This document shows positions 48,954 through 57,485 of a stretch of DNA of 64,000 bases, one piece after another. Below the pieces are notes generated by a model, which did no database searches, was not told the DNA's origin, and saw only the letters and a program-made list of their open reading frames with translations. Every line of letters starts with the position of its first letter. Position 1 is the stretch's first letter. Source of the DNA: Glycomyces sp. TRM65418 (GTDB lineage: Bacteria; Actinomycetota; Actinomycetes; Mycobacteriales; Micromonosporaceae); NCBI RefSeq assembly GCF_019710475.1, contig NZ_JAJFAX010000010.1, positions 62,001-126,000 on the forward strand, in the 5' to 3' direction. Both the position numbers and the translations under genes were made by a program.

Positions 48954-49190
48954 CGCCAGATGGGTGCGCAGTGGAGCGGGCCGAGGCTCCGCGAACTGCG
49001 CAAGCCCTTGCTGGTGCTCCACGGTGAAGCCGACCAGATGCTCCGAGTGAAGGCGGGGAAGGCCGCCGCGGCGGCCGTCGAAGGCTCCCGCCTGTTGACC
49101 TTCCCCGGCGTCGGCCACGACCTCCCTGCGGCGCTGGCGCCCGTGATCGCGAGCGCCGTCAGGGAGAACGCGGCCCGTGCCGGGCTATGA
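48954..49190 (+). pseudogene. C-terminal relic of an alpha/beta hydrolase
   Basis: The frame reads RQMGAQWSGPRLRELRKPLL then VLHGEADQMLRVKAGKAAAA and FPGVGHDLPAALAPVIASAV, ending at 49190. HGEAD contains the strand-7 Asp and GVGHDLP the catalytic His of an alpha/beta hydrolase, but the oxyanion and nucleophile Ser parts (about 200 residues) are absent. It lies divergent from the TetR relic, so a former TetR/hydrolase pair has probably been destroyed by one deletion. Confidence 0.75.
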
Positions 49191-49242
49191 GAGCAGCGGG
49201 TCGAGGGCCGCGATCACGGTTCGCAACGCGCCGGCGGACCGT

Positions 49243-49470
49243 TCAGCCGGTGATCGAGTCGTCGTAGCCGAAGACCTCGTCGAGCGGGACGCCGAAGACC
49301 CGCGCGATCTGGAAGGCCATCTCCAGGGACGGCGAGTACCGGCCCTGCTCGATCGCGATGACGGTCTGGCGGGTGACGTCGATGCGGTCCGCGAGCTGCG
49401 CCTGCGTCATCTCGCCGTTGGCGAATCGCAGCGCCCGGATGTTGTTGGTGACCTTTGTCCGCCTGCCCAC
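49243..49470 (-). CDS. Small XRE-family regulator (YozG/Cro-like)
   Basis: A 75-residue protein that is one helix-turn-helix domain: VTNNIRALRFANGEMTQAQLADRIDVTRQTVIAIEQGRYSPSLEMAFQIARVFGVPLDEVF (shown in part: TQAQLADRIDVTRQT is the HTH, IEQGRYSPS the turn). Proteins of this size regulate an adjacent membrane protein. GAGGG lies about 8 bases before the GTG at 49470; a GTG at 49479 would overlap the upstream stop. It follows the membrane-protein gene after 2 bases. Confidence 0.85.
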   Translation of the reverse strand: MGRRTKVTNNIRALRFANGEMTQAQLADRIDVTRQTVIAIEQGRYSPSLEMAFQIARVFGVPLDEVFGYDDSITG

Positions 49471-49472
49471 GG

Positions 49473-49907
49473 TCAGCACCCTCGCCGGTAGCCGACGATC
49501 CTGGCGATCGACTCCGCGGAGGCCGCGACCGTGAAGGCGAAGTAGATCCCGCTGGCGATCCAGAAGTGAGGCGCCTCGACCATGGCCAGGGCGAACGGCA
49601 CGAGCACGGCCGCGGCCAGCACGTAGAAGCCCGCGCGGACGCCGCGCTGCGCGATCAGGGTGTCGCGCTCGTCCTGCCGGTCGCGGCCCTTGCGCGGCGC
49701 GGGGGCGAGGAACATGTTGAGGACGATGGACGCGGCGACGGCGATGAGCAGCGGCCGCTGGAACTCGACGTCGGCGGCGGCGGTGTCGGCGAGGCGGTCG
49801 AGCATGACCGCCAGGTAGACGAGCGGGACGGCGACGGCGGTGGTCAGGTAGCCCCAGGCGTGGCGTTCGCCGTAGGGAAGTCGCGTGTGGCCTGCGGATG
49901 CGGTCAT
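49473..49907 (-). CDS. Four-helix membrane protein paired with the XRE regulator
   Basis: A 144-residue protein with four hydrophobic segments (GYLTTAVAVPLVYLAVML; PLLIAVAASIVLNMFLA; FYVLAAAVLVPFALAMV; WIASGIYFAFTVAASAES). The pairing with a short Cro-like regulator is widespread in Gram-positive bacteria, where the membrane protein is of unknown function. The ATG follows GGAG by about 10 bases, and a near-consensus promoter lies upstream. No enzymatic motif is visible. Confidence 0.8.
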   Translation of the reverse strand: MTASAGHTRLPYGERHAWGYLTTAVAVPLVYLAVMLDRLADTAAADVEFQRPLLIAVAASIVLNMFLAPAPRKGRDRQDERDTLIAQRGVRAGFYVLAAAVLVPFALAMVEAPHFWIASGIYFAFTVAASAESIARIVGYRRGC

Positions 49908-49939
49908 GATGGAGGGCTCCTCGGTGGTGGACCCCTATG

Positions 49940-49979
49940 AGAGTAAAGCATCGCTGACATGATGTCAAGTAAGCTTTAC
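49940..49979 (-). promoter_or_regulatory. Strong promoter overlapped by a 35-bp dyad
   Basis: Minus strand: TTGACA (49968-49963), 17-base spacer, TACTCT (49945-49940). TGACAT-G-ATGTCA (49955-49967) is a perfect 13-bp palindrome over the -35, and GTAAAGC (49943-49949) with GCTTTAC (49973-49979) forms an outer repeat with the same centre (49961). Probably autoregulated by the XRE protein. Confidence 0.7.
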
Positions 49980-50070
49980 ATTAGTCGATGTCGAGACGGA
50001 GGGCGGCAGGGCCGAGATGATGTCGACCATGCTCGGCGGCGCTGACGGTGATCGGTTGCGGGTCCAGGGG

Positions 50071-50901
50071 TCAGGGCTCGGCCGGGGTGCGGTCGAGGAA
50101 GGGCAGCACGAGTTCGGCCAGCTCGACCGGGGTCGTGTAGGTGGCGTCGTGCGGACTCCCGGGGATGACCGCCATCTCGCCGTGCGGCAGGAGGCGCACG
50201 ACCTCGCGGACCCAGCGCTGCGTGGCCACCGCCTCCTTCGCGCCGCGAGTGACCAGGGTGGGCACCCGCACCTTCGGCAGGTCGTATTCGACGTGATGCT
50301 CCAGAGCGATCCCGAAGGTCCGCCAGGCCCGGCGGAGCCCGGCGTCGGCCAGGTCGCGAAGGATGATCGGCAGCTGGCTCGGGTCCTCGTACGGCAGGCC
50401 GCGCAGCCAGCGCAGCGCCTGCCGAGGGCGGGTGCGCGCGGCCGGGTCCATGGTGGGGCCCACCAGGACCAGGCTCCGGACCAGATGCGGGTGCCTGGCG
50501 GCGAGGGCGACGGAGATCTGCGTGCCGAAGGAGTTGGCGACCAGGGCGGCCGGCGCCTCGCCCGTGGCCTCCACCCACGCGGCGAGCCGGTCGGCCAGGG
50601 CGGGGACGCCGAGCACGGCCCCGGGCTCGCCGCTGAGACCGAAGCCGGGGAGGTCGACCGCGCGCACCGGGTACCGGTCGGCGAGCAGCGCGGCCAGCGG
50701 CATGAGGTAGCGGTGCGAGACGGCCATGCCGTGGACGAGCAGCACCGGGGCCTTGCCCGGCGGGTCGTCGCGCGTGGTCCGGCAGTGGATGTCGACGCCG
50801 TCCACGGTGGTCCAGCGGCTCACGAACCGCGCGTCCGGGCGCGGGGCCGCGGCGGCCAGGCGGTAGCGCTCGCGCATGCGGCGCCAGTTCCAGTCGTACA
50901 T
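50071..50901 (-). CDS. Alpha/beta hydrolase
   Basis: A 276-residue hydrolase. VLLVHGMAVSHRYLMPLA gives the oxyanion HG motif (near residue 55), VRAVDLPGFGLSGEP the strand-4 region, LVANSFGTQISVALAARHPHL the nucleophile elbow (N-S-F-G-T in place of G-x-S-x-G), TLVTRGAKEAV the acid position and IPGSPHDATYT the His. The first Gly of the elbow is Asn, a tolerated variant. Divergent from the TetR regulator at 51030; substrate unknown. Confidence 0.87.
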   Translation of the reverse strand: MYDWNWRRMRERYRLAAAAPRPDARFVSRWTTVDGVDIHCRTTRDDPPGKAPVLLVHGMAVSHRYLMPLAALLADRYPVRAVDLPGFGLSGEPGAVLGVPALADRLAAWVEATGEAPAALVANSFGTQISVALAARHPHLVRSLVLVGPTMDPAARTRPRQALRWLRGLPYEDPSQLPIILRDLADAGLRRAWRTFGIALEHHVEYDLPKVRVPTLVTRGAKEAVATQRWVREVVRLLPHGEMAVIPGSPHDATYTTPVELAELVLPFLDRTPAEP

Positions 50902-50992
50902 CGTTCCTCTTCAGGGCCAATCGTCCCCCGAGGGTACGCCGTCCGCCGCCGCGTCTGGCCGATTCCGGAGTGAGCCGGGCCGCTCGGGGCGG

Positions 50993-51005
50993 CTTACGCT
51001 GTACG
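50993..51005 (+). promoter_or_regulatory. Candidate autoregulatory operator of the TetR gene
   Basis: CTTAC-GCT-GTACG matches the CTTAC-N3-GTAAG operators at the MDR promoter except for one base. It lies 25 bases before the TetR start. Confidence 0.5.
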
Positions 51006-51029
51006 GTACGGACGTCGGAAGGGGTGGTG

Positions 51030-51728
51030 ATGGCGGGAAAGCGCACGGGCGCGTCGACCGGGACACAGGCGGGGCTGAGCCGCGAGCGGGTGCTGCGCTC
51101 GGCGGTCGCCATCGCCGACGAGCGCGGCCTCGCGGCGCTGACGATGCGGAGCCTGGCCGAATCGCTCGGGGTCGAGGCGATGTCGCTGTACCACCACGTG
51201 GCCAACAAGGAGGCGGTCCTGGACGGTCTGGTCGAGGTCGTCATGGCCGAGATCGAGGAGGCCGTAGCCGGGCTCGACGCGCCCGAGCCCGAGGACGACT
51301 GGCGGACGGCGATGCGGCGGCGCGTCCTCGCCGCGCGCGACGTGCTGCTGCGGCACCCTTGGGCGCCTTCGGTGTTCGAGACGCGGACGGGCACGAGTCT
51401 GGCGGTGGCGCGGTACTTCGACGGCGTGCTGGCGCTGATGCGCCGGGGCGGGTTCAGCTACGACCTGGGGCACCGCGCGCTGCACGCGCTCGGGAGCCGG
51501 GCGCTGGGCTTCTCGCAGGAGCTGTTCACCCCCGACGGCGCCGGGTCGCCGGCGGCATCGGAGGCGGCGGTGGCGGCGATGGCCGAGCAGGTGCCGCATC
51601 TGGCGGCGATGATCGCGGACGCGTCGCATGACGGGGCGGTGCTGGGATGGTGCGATTACCAGGCCGAGTTCGAGTTCGGGCTCGATCTGATCCTGGACGG
51701 CCTCGAACGCCTCCGCGCCGCTTCCTGA
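51030..51728 (+). CDS. TetR family repressor with TetR_C_1-type ligand domain
   Basis: A 232-residue repressor. LSRERVLRSAVAIADERGLAALTMRSLAESLGVEAMSLYHHV (residues 13-54, shown partly) is a full TetR DNA-binding domain with the SLYHHV recognition helix end typical of the tetracycline-repressor-like group; VLLRHPWAPSVFETR is the matching C-terminal domain. GGAAGGGG lies 5 bases before the ATG at 51030. It is upstream of and codirectional with the MDR oxidoreductase, whose promoter contains twin CTTAC-N3-GTAAG operators. Confidence 0.9.
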   Translation: MAGKRTGASTGTQAGLSRERVLRSAVAIADERGLAALTMRSLAESLGVEAMSLYHHVANKEAVLDGLVEVVMAEIEEAVAGLDAPEPEDDWRTAMRRRVLAARDVLLRHPWAPSVFETRTGTSLAVARYFDGVLALMRRGGFSYDLGHRALHALGSRALGFSQELFTPDGAGSPAASEAAVAAMAEQVPHLAAMIADASHDGAVLGWCDYQAEFEFGLDLILDGLERLRAAS

Positions 51729-51772
51729 CGCGTCCGAAACGCGTGGTGTCGGACCCGGCGGCATGCTGCGGC

Positions 51773-51818
51773 TTGACAGCCTTACATCGTAAGCCTAGAG
51801 TCAGTCTTACAACGTAAG
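51773..51818 (+). promoter_or_regulatory. MDR promoter with twin CTTAC-N3-GTAAG operators
   Basis: TTGACA (51773-51778), 17-base spacer and TAGAGT (51796-51801) form a promoter. CTTACATCGTAAG (51781-51793) sits in the spacer and CTTACAACGTAAG (51806-51818) just after the -10. Both are perfect 5+5 inverted repeats with centres 25 bp apart, so repressors could bind on nearly the same face and block polymerase. Confidence 0.85.
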
Positions 51819-51863
51819 CCGGCGTGTTCCAGAACGCGTCGCCGAGCACGCGGAGGAGCCGCC

Positions 51864-52862
51864 ATGAGAGCCGTCGTCCAAGAGCGCTACGGACCGCCGG
51901 AGCAGGTGCTCCGGGTCAAGCAGATCGAACGGCCCGTGCCCGGCCCGGGGGCAGTGCTGGTCCGGGTGCGGGCCAGCAGCGTCAACACGCCGGACTGGGC
52001 CGCGGTCACCGGCGTCCCGTACGTGCTGCGGCTCCAGGCGGGTCTGCGCCCTCCCGCGGACGCGGTGCGCGGCAGCGACCTCTCCGGCGTCGTGGAGGAG
52101 GTCGGCGAGGGCGTCACCGACCTGCGGCCCGGCGACGAGGTCTTCGGCTCGGTCTGGGACGACGGGTTCACCAGCGCGGGCGCGTTCGCCGAGTACACGG
52201 TCGCGCCCGTGGAGCGGCTGGTCGCGAAACCGCCGGGGATCGGCTTCGAGGAGGCGGCGGCCGCGGTCATGTCCGGCCTGACCGCACTGTGCGCCGTGCG
52301 GGACACCGCGGGCGTGGAGCGAGGGACGAAGATCTTGGTCAACGGCGCTTCCGGCGGCGTCGGCACCTTCGCCGTGCAGATCGCGGCGCACTACGGCGCC
52401 GAGGTCACCGGCGTCTGCGGGCCCCGCAACGTCGACATGGTCCGCGAACTGGGCGCCCGCCACGTCGTCGACTACACGCGAGTGGACTTCACCCGAGCGC
52501 CCGAACGCTACGACGTCATCCTCGACAACGTGCTCAACCACCCGCCGAGCCGCACCGCCCGCGCCCTCGCTCCGGGCGGCGTGCTCATCCCCAACAGCCT
52601 CGGGAACAGCGGCGGGGTGTTCGCCGGGCTCGGGCGGATGGCCCGCGCCAAGCTGCTGGGCCTGGCGCGGCGCGCCGACGTCCGCTTCTCCCCCTGCGTC
52701 GTCGACCGCGAGCACCTCCGCGACCTCGGCGGACTGCTCGCCTCGGGCGCGGTCGCCACCGTCATCGACCGCGCGTATCCCCTCGAGGAGGCCGGGGCGG
52801 CCGTGGCCCACATGCTCGGGCACCACGCCCGCGGCAACGTCGCGGTCGCCGTGGCGGTCTGA
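51864..52862 (+). CDS. MDR superfamily NAD(P)-dependent oxidoreductase (quinone-reductase-like)
   Basis: A 332-residue medium-chain dehydrogenase/reductase. VVQERYGPPEQVLRVKQIERP begins the GroES-like domain, GSDLSGVVEEVGEGVTDLRPGDEVFG is its conserved core, and ILVNGASGGVGTFAVQIAAHYGAEVTGV (near residue 160) is the NADP-binding Rossmann motif. Structural zinc cysteines are absent, so it belongs to the zinc-independent quinone-reductase-like branch. Its promoter carries two operators matching the TetR gene next door, suggesting induction by a toxic or electrophilic ligand. A 13-bp hairpin follows. Confidence 0.92.
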   Translation: MRAVVQERYGPPEQVLRVKQIERPVPGPGAVLVRVRASSVNTPDWAAVTGVPYVLRLQAGLRPPADAVRGSDLSGVVEEVGEGVTDLRPGDEVFGSVWDDGFTSAGAFAEYTVAPVERLVAKPPGIGFEEAAAAVMSGLTALCAVRDTAGVERGTKILVNGASGGVGTFAVQIAAHYGAEVTGVCGPRNVDMVRELGARHVVDYTRVDFTRAPERYDVILDNVLNHPPSRTARALAPGGVLIPNSLGNSGGVFAGLGRMARAKLLGLARRADVRFSPCVVDREHLRDLGGLLASGAVATVIDRAYPLEEAGAAVAHMLGHHARGNVAVAVAV

Positions 52863-52868
52863 AACCGG

Positions 52869-52899
52869 CGCGCCGGAGGGCATGACGCCCTCCGGCGCG
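52869..52899 (+). terminator. Hairpin after the MDR gene
   Basis: A perfect 13-bp stem (52869-52881 with 52887-52899) and a 5-base loop, 6 bases after the stop. No U tract. Confidence 0.75.
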
Positions 52900-52914
52900 G
52901 GGTACGCCTGCCGG

Positions 52915-53553
52915 ATGAGCGAGGAGATCTTGATGATTCCGACGGGCTCCGGCGCACTCGAGGGGCGGCTGGCCGTGCCCGAGGACGCGCTGGGCATGGT
53001 GGTGTTCGCCCACGGCAGCGGATCGAGCCGCCACAGCGAACGCAACCGGTACGTCGCCGACGCCTTGTACGAGGCGGGGCTCGGGACGCTCCTGTTCGAC
53101 CTGCTCAGAGACGAGGAGCAGCACCGCCGGTACGCGTTCGACGTACCGCTGCTGACCGAGCGGCTCACCGCGGTCACCAACTGGCTTCAGGACCGGCCGG
53201 GCCCGCAGAACGAGTGGATCGGCTACTTCGGTGCGAGCACCGGCGCGGCGGCGGCGCTCTCGGCCGCCACGGCTCCCGGCGTCGAGGTGCGGGCGATCGT
53301 CTGCCGCGGCGGTCGTCCCGACCTGGCGGTCGACGATCTGCCGAACGTCAGGACGCCCACGCTGCTGGTCGTCGGCGAACGCGACGAGGCGGTCCTGGAC
53401 TACAACTACGCGGCGCAGCGGCTCCTGGGCGGGACCAACCGGCTCGCCGTCGTCCCGGGCGCGACGCACCTGTTCGAGGAGCCCGGCGCGCTGGAGTCCG
53501 TGGCCGAACTGGCCGGCGAGTGGTTCGCCGAGTACCTCGGCGCGATCGGTTGA
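52915..53553 (+). CDS. Dienelactone hydrolase-like alpha/beta hydrolase
   Basis: A 212-residue hydrolase. VVFAHGSGSSRHSERNRYVA is the oxyanion region (HGSGSSxxSxRN is diagnostic of this subgroup), GYFGASTGAAAAL the nucleophile elbow (G-A-S-T-G), VVGERDEAVL the Asp and PGATHLFEEPGALE the His. Relatives are often fused or linked to phosphoribosyltransferases and have no defined substrate. I chose the ATG at 52915, because the ATG at 52882 lies in the loop of the terminator hairpin. Confidence 0.87.
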   Translation: MSEEILMIPTGSGALEGRLAVPEDALGMVVFAHGSGSSRHSERNRYVADALYEAGLGTLLFDLLRDEEQHRRYAFDVPLLTERLTAVTNWLQDRPGPQNEWIGYFGASTGAAAALSAATAPGVEVRAIVCRGGRPDLAVDDLPNVRTPTLLVVGERDEAVLDYNYAAQRLLGGTNRLAVVPGATHLFEEPGALESVAELAGEWFAEYLGAIG

Positions 53554-53574
53554 AGGCGGCCGTGGGCACGCCGC

Positions 53575-55854
53575 TTACGGGGCGGCCCAACGGAGCAGGC
53601 GCACCGTGGTGACGCCGGGGGTCGGGCGGCCGTCGAGGGCCGTGAACTCGAGTTCGAGTTCGCCGGCCCGCGGCTCCTCGGTGAGCGGCCCGGGCAGGCC
53701 GTAGTCGCAGTCGAAGCCGCCGACGCCCTCGTCCCACCGCTCCTCGGCGAGGAGCACGCCGCCGAGCCGCACCGCGACCGCGGCGGGGCCGCCTTCGAGC
53801 CGGTAGCCGACGCGGAGCAGATGCCCCTGGCGGTCGGGGTCTTTGAGCGTCACGGCCATGGCCGCCGCGGTCCGGCGGGCGCGACGTCCGTCCCCGTCGA
53901 CCGCGACCTCGGTCGCCTCGCCGCGGAAGCCGTGGTCGCTCTCGGGCTGCTGCTCGCCGAAGGCGACCTTGTCCACGGTCATCGCGTCGAGCGCGAGGGA
54001 ATCGCGGTCGGCGGCGGCGAGCGCCGCCCGGCGTTCGTGCGTTCGCGACGCCTCGGCGACGGGCCAGTAGATCGTGTAGCGGCTGTCGTGCACGTCATGG
54101 AACGGGACCAGTTCCACGCCGCCGACCGGATCGGCGGTGGCGAGCCGGAAGCGAAGCGGCCCTTCCCGAGTGAGGACCTCGTCCGCGGGCAGGTCTTCGA
54201 CGACGGGCACGTCCGCGAAGCCGAGCAGCGGGCCGCGGGCCACGTGGCCCATGCGGCTGTCGTCGGCGAGCAGCCCGGTCAGGTCCCGGTCGCCGTCGCG
54301 GGCCGCGAGGAGCACGGGCCCGGCGAAGTACGCCTGCCACGGCGAGCCGTCGGGCAGGCGCTCGGCCCGGAGCCGCAGCGGCAGGCGGAACGTGACCACG
54401 TCGCCGGGCTCCCAGGTCCGTTCGATCAGGACGGCCCCGGGGACCTGCTCGGCGGCGACCACGTCCCCGTTGACGGCGAGGTCGGTGAGGCCCTCGGTCC
54501 AGCCGGGCACCCGGAGGCGGAGCGGGAACGCGCGCGCCCCGTCCAGTTCGCACGCGAGGCGCACGTGTTCGTCGGCCGGGAACGCCGTCTCGATCCGGAA
54601 CCGGCCGCCGAAGTCGGGGGCGTCCAGGAGCGCCGGGACGAACAGGTTCACCGCGAGGGCGCCCTCGTGTTCGCCGAAGACCCACTCGCCGTACTTCGCC
54701 TGCGCTTCGATGCCGGTGCCGACGCAGCACCACATGCCGAGCTCCGGCTGCGAGTAGACCCGGTAGTGGCGCGGCCGCATCGGGGTGAAGTAGACGAAGC
54801 CGCCCCGCTCGGGATGCTGGGAGGGCAGCTGGTGGTTGAGGATCGCGCGCTCGGCGAAGTCGAGATGGGCGGGTTCGAACGAGGCCTCGGCGAGCGCCTT
54901 GGTCAGTTCGAGCATGTTGTAGGTGTTGCAGGTCTCGGGGCCTTCGCGGTCCTCGATCATGTGCGAGAAGTCGTCCACGGCGTGGAAGTGCTCGCGGACG
55001 CTGTTGCCGCCGATGGCGACGGTGCGTCGCTCGACGACCTCGCGCCAGAAGAACCGTGCCGCCTCGTGGAGGTCGCGGTCGCCGCGGACCGCGGCGGTGG
55101 CCGCGTAGCCCACGGCCTTCGGGATCTGCGTGTTGGCGTGGCGCCCGGTCAGGGCGTCGCGCCGTTCCAGGAGGGGGTCGAGGACGGCGCGGTGCGAGAA
55201 GCGCAGGGCCATGTCCGCGTAGGCCTCGCGGCCGGTGAGCGCGGCGAGGTCGGCGAACGCCTCGTTCATGCCGCCGAACTCGGTGTCGAGCATGGCCTCG
55301 AACGCGTCGTCGTCCATGGTCGCGGCGATGTCGAGCCACCAGTCGGCCAGCCGGAGGACCACGGCGAGCGCGCGATCGTGGCCGAGCAGGCGGTGGGCGT
55401 CGATGAGGCCGGCGAAGGTCTTGTGCAGGTTGTACCAGGGAACCCAGTGGGAGCTGGAACCGAGCGACCGGGCCGCTTCGACGCCGCCGTGGCGCAGGCT
55501 CTCGAACAGCGCCGCGCCGCCGGGGACGCCGCCGACGTAGCCGGTGCCGAGGGCCTCTTGGGCGCGTTCGAGTTCACCGACCATGTGGTCCAGTCGCCGC
55601 CGCGGTTCGGGCTCGCCGGTGACGACCGCCAGGAGCGCCAGCGCGGAGAGGTAGTGGCCGCCGATGTGGCCGTCGAGCCCTGAGTCCTCCCAGTTGCCGT
55701 AGCTCGCGGCGCGCGGTCGGAGTCCGGCTTCGCGAAGGAACGGGGCGAGCAGCCGGTCGGGGTCCATCGCGAGGACGTACTCCAGGTCGGTGCGGACGGC
55801 GCGGGCGAGGGGGCCGTCGAGCAGCGCGACGCGGGCGAGCGGGAAGGGTTTCAT
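53575..55854 (-). CDS. GH127 beta-L-arabinofuranosidase (DUF1680)
   Basis: A 759-residue (alpha/alpha)6-barrel glycoside hydrolase of the former DUF1680 family. Conserved segments are DGHIGGHYLSALALLAVVTG, PWYNLHKTFAGLIDAHRL, ANTQIPKAVGY, GPETCNTYNMLELTKAL (Glu/Cys of the zinc site), GMWCCVGTGIEAQAKYGE (Cys nucleophile and ligand) and a C-terminal beta-sandwich. Members release beta-L-arabinofuranose from plant hydroxyproline-rich glycans. No signal peptide, so it acts inside the cell. GGGG is 7 bases before the ATG; the upstream extension is rejected. Monocistronic under an apparent LacI-type operator. Confidence 0.93.
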   Translation of the reverse strand: MKPFPLARVALLDGPLARAVRTDLEYVLAMDPDRLLAPFLREAGLRPRAASYGNWEDSGLDGHIGGHYLSALALLAVVTGEPEPRRRLDHMVGELERAQEALGTGYVGGVPGGAALFESLRHGGVEAARSLGSSSHWVPWYNLHKTFAGLIDAHRLLGHDRALAVVLRLADWWLDIAATMDDDAFEAMLDTEFGGMNEAFADLAALTGREAYADMALRFSHRAVLDPLLERRDALTGRHANTQIPKAVGYAATAAVRGDRDLHEAARFFWREVVERRTVAIGGNSVREHFHAVDDFSHMIEDREGPETCNTYNMLELTKALAEASFEPAHLDFAERAILNHQLPSQHPERGGFVYFTPMRPRHYRVYSQPELGMWCCVGTGIEAQAKYGEWVFGEHEGALAVNLFVPALLDAPDFGGRFRIETAFPADEHVRLACELDGARAFPLRLRVPGWTEGLTDLAVNGDVVAAEQVPGAVLIERTWEPGDVVTFRLPLRLRAERLPDGSPWQAYFAGPVLLAARDGDRDLTGLLADDSRMGHVARGPLLGFADVPVVEDLPADEVLTREGPLRFRLATADPVGGVELVPFHDVHDSRYTIYWPVAEASRTHERRAALAAADRDSLALDAMTVDKVAFGEQQPESDHGFRGEATEVAVDGDGRRARRTAAAMAVTLKDPDRQGHLLRVGYRLEGGPAAVAVRLGGVLLAEERWDEGVGGFDCDYGLPGPLTEEPRAGELELEFTALDGRPTPGVTTVRLLRWAAP

Positions 55855-55885
55855 CGTGGTCCCCTTGGTCGTGGTCCTGCCGCAG

Positions 55886-55914
55886 GATATGTACCGGTAA
55901 ACCTGCGATGCCAA
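55886..55914 (-). promoter_or_regulatory. GH127 promoter with TACCGGTA operator
   Basis: Minus strand: TTGGCA (55914-55909), 17-base spacer, CATATC (55891-55886). TACCGGTA (55892-55899) is a perfect palindrome with a central CG next to the -10, the form preferred by LacI-family sugar repressors. No such regulator lies in the window. Confidence 0.55.
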
Positions 55915-56072
55915 CCTACCCGATCGGTCGCCGGCGACTGCGGCCCGTCCGCTCTTCGGGCCCCGCCGCCCCGCGTCCCGGCCGCAAGTCGACACTGGAC
56001 CGACGGTGCCGGCCGTGCGAGAATGACGGGCATTCGGGCCGGACGAGGCTCTGAGGAACAGGATGCACCCCC

Positions 56073-57275
56073 ATGCGCCGCAAGTCCGCCACCACGAGCG
56101 TCCTCAACGTCGCGCTGCAGCCGACGATGGCGAGCCGCCGCAATCCCGACAAGGTCTTCGACGGCCTCGTCGCGAAGGCCGAGCGGGCCACCGGAGGGAG
56201 CCGGGACGAGGTCCCCGACTTCGTCGACGGGATGCGGACGCTGATGCGCTGCTTCGCCGCCAGTCCGCGCCTGAGCCCCATGGGCTGGCAGTCCGTCCAG
56301 GGCGACCTGCGGATGCGCCTCGAGAACCGGCTGCGGGTCGCGCGCCTGGTCGCCGAGCATCCGGCGATCACCGAGGAGCCGATCGTGGACCCCGTGTTCA
56401 TCGTGGGCCTGCCGCGGACGGCGACCACGTTGGCGCACAACATCATCGCCAAGTCCGCCGCCCACCGCGGCCCGGCGCTGTGGGAGTGGATGTTCACCGA
56501 CATCGACCGCGGCGAGGAGGCCAGGCGCCGCCGCGTCAAACAGACCCGGCGGCTCGTGGGCACGTTCATGCGGCTGGCCCCGGCGTTCAAGACCATCCAC
56601 CCGCTCGACGCCGAGAAACCCGACGAGTGCAACTACCTGCTCCCCCACGGCCACCAGCACCTCGCGCGCGTGCACATGCCGAAGTACTACGAATGGATGG
56701 AGCGGCGCGACGCCCTGCCGGACTACGAGTATCTGAAGCTGGCGCTGCAGGTCCTGCAGTACGGCCGGAAGCGCAAGCGCTGGATCCTCAAGTCCCCCAT
56801 GCACCTCGACCACCTGCCCGAGATCCGGAAGGTCTTCCCGGACGCCAGGATCATCTGGACGCACCGGGACCCGATCACCGTGCTCGGCTCGCTGTGCTCC
56901 CTCGTGGAGTCCTCGCAGGCAATGCACGAGCACCGCCCCGACCTGGACGCCATCGGCGAGACGTGGCTGAAGCTGCAGGTGAACGCGATCGAGCGGGCCC
57001 GGAAGGCGCGCGTCGAGTGGCCTCGCGACGTGTTCGTGGACGTGCCCTACCCGTGGCTCGCCGCCGAGCCCCACGAGAAGGTGCCGATACTCTACGAGCG
57101 TATCGGGGCACAGTGGACCGAAGCGGACGCTCGGGCGCTCGACGGCGTCCTGGCGCGGCCGGGCGTCGGCCGCCAGCACGAGTACGAGCTGCGGCGGTAC
57201 GGCCTCACGCCCCGGCAGGTCGAGCTCGCCTTCGGCGACTATCCGCGACTGGTGGAGAAACTGCGCCTCGAATGA
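56073..57275 (+). CDS. PAPS-dependent sulfotransferase family protein
   Basis: A 400-residue protein of the Sulfotransfer_3 type. VDPVFIVGLPRTATTLAHN (near residue 110) is the 5'-phosphosulfate-binding loop, RWILKSPMHLDHLPEI and RIIWTHRDPITVLGSLCSL form the 3'-phosphate-binding Arg/Ser motif. The long N-terminal region and the C-terminal helix are usual in actinobacterial members, which sulfate unknown small molecules or lipids. AGGA lies 9 bases before the ATG. Divergent from the GH127 gene. Confidence 0.88.
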   Translation: MRRKSATTSVLNVALQPTMASRRNPDKVFDGLVAKAERATGGSRDEVPDFVDGMRTLMRCFAASPRLSPMGWQSVQGDLRMRLENRLRVARLVAEHPAITEEPIVDPVFIVGLPRTATTLAHNIIAKSAAHRGPALWEWMFTDIDRGEEARRRRVKQTRRLVGTFMRLAPAFKTIHPLDAEKPDECNYLLPHGHQHLARVHMPKYYEWMERRDALPDYEYLKLALQVLQYGRKRKRWILKSPMHLDHLPEIRKVFPDARIIWTHRDPITVLGSLCSLVESSQAMHEHRPDLDAIGETWLKLQVNAIERARKARVEWPRDVFVDVPYPWLAAEPHEKVPILYERIGAQWTEADARALDGVLARPGVGRQHEYELRRYGLTPRQVELAFGDYPRLVEKLRLE

Positions 57276-57485
57276 CCGCACCGGCTCGCGGGCGACCGTC
57301 GGGCGCGCGAACGTCCGCCCGGCCCTCGTCGCCGCGGCCGCGGACGGCCGGCACTTCGTCAAGGGCGCGGCTCATGGAGACACCCTGCGGCGACGGCACC
57401 GGCGAGGGCGTCCACGAGCGGACCGCACGGAGGACCGGCCACATGGCCGAAGCGGAGCGGTCGCCCCCGCGACCAGGATTGCGGT

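Noticed and set aside
57276-57485. Short open frames between the sulfotransferase and DUF2306 genes
   Set aside because: No motifs, no ribosome site, and base composition typical of intergenic GC-rich DNA.
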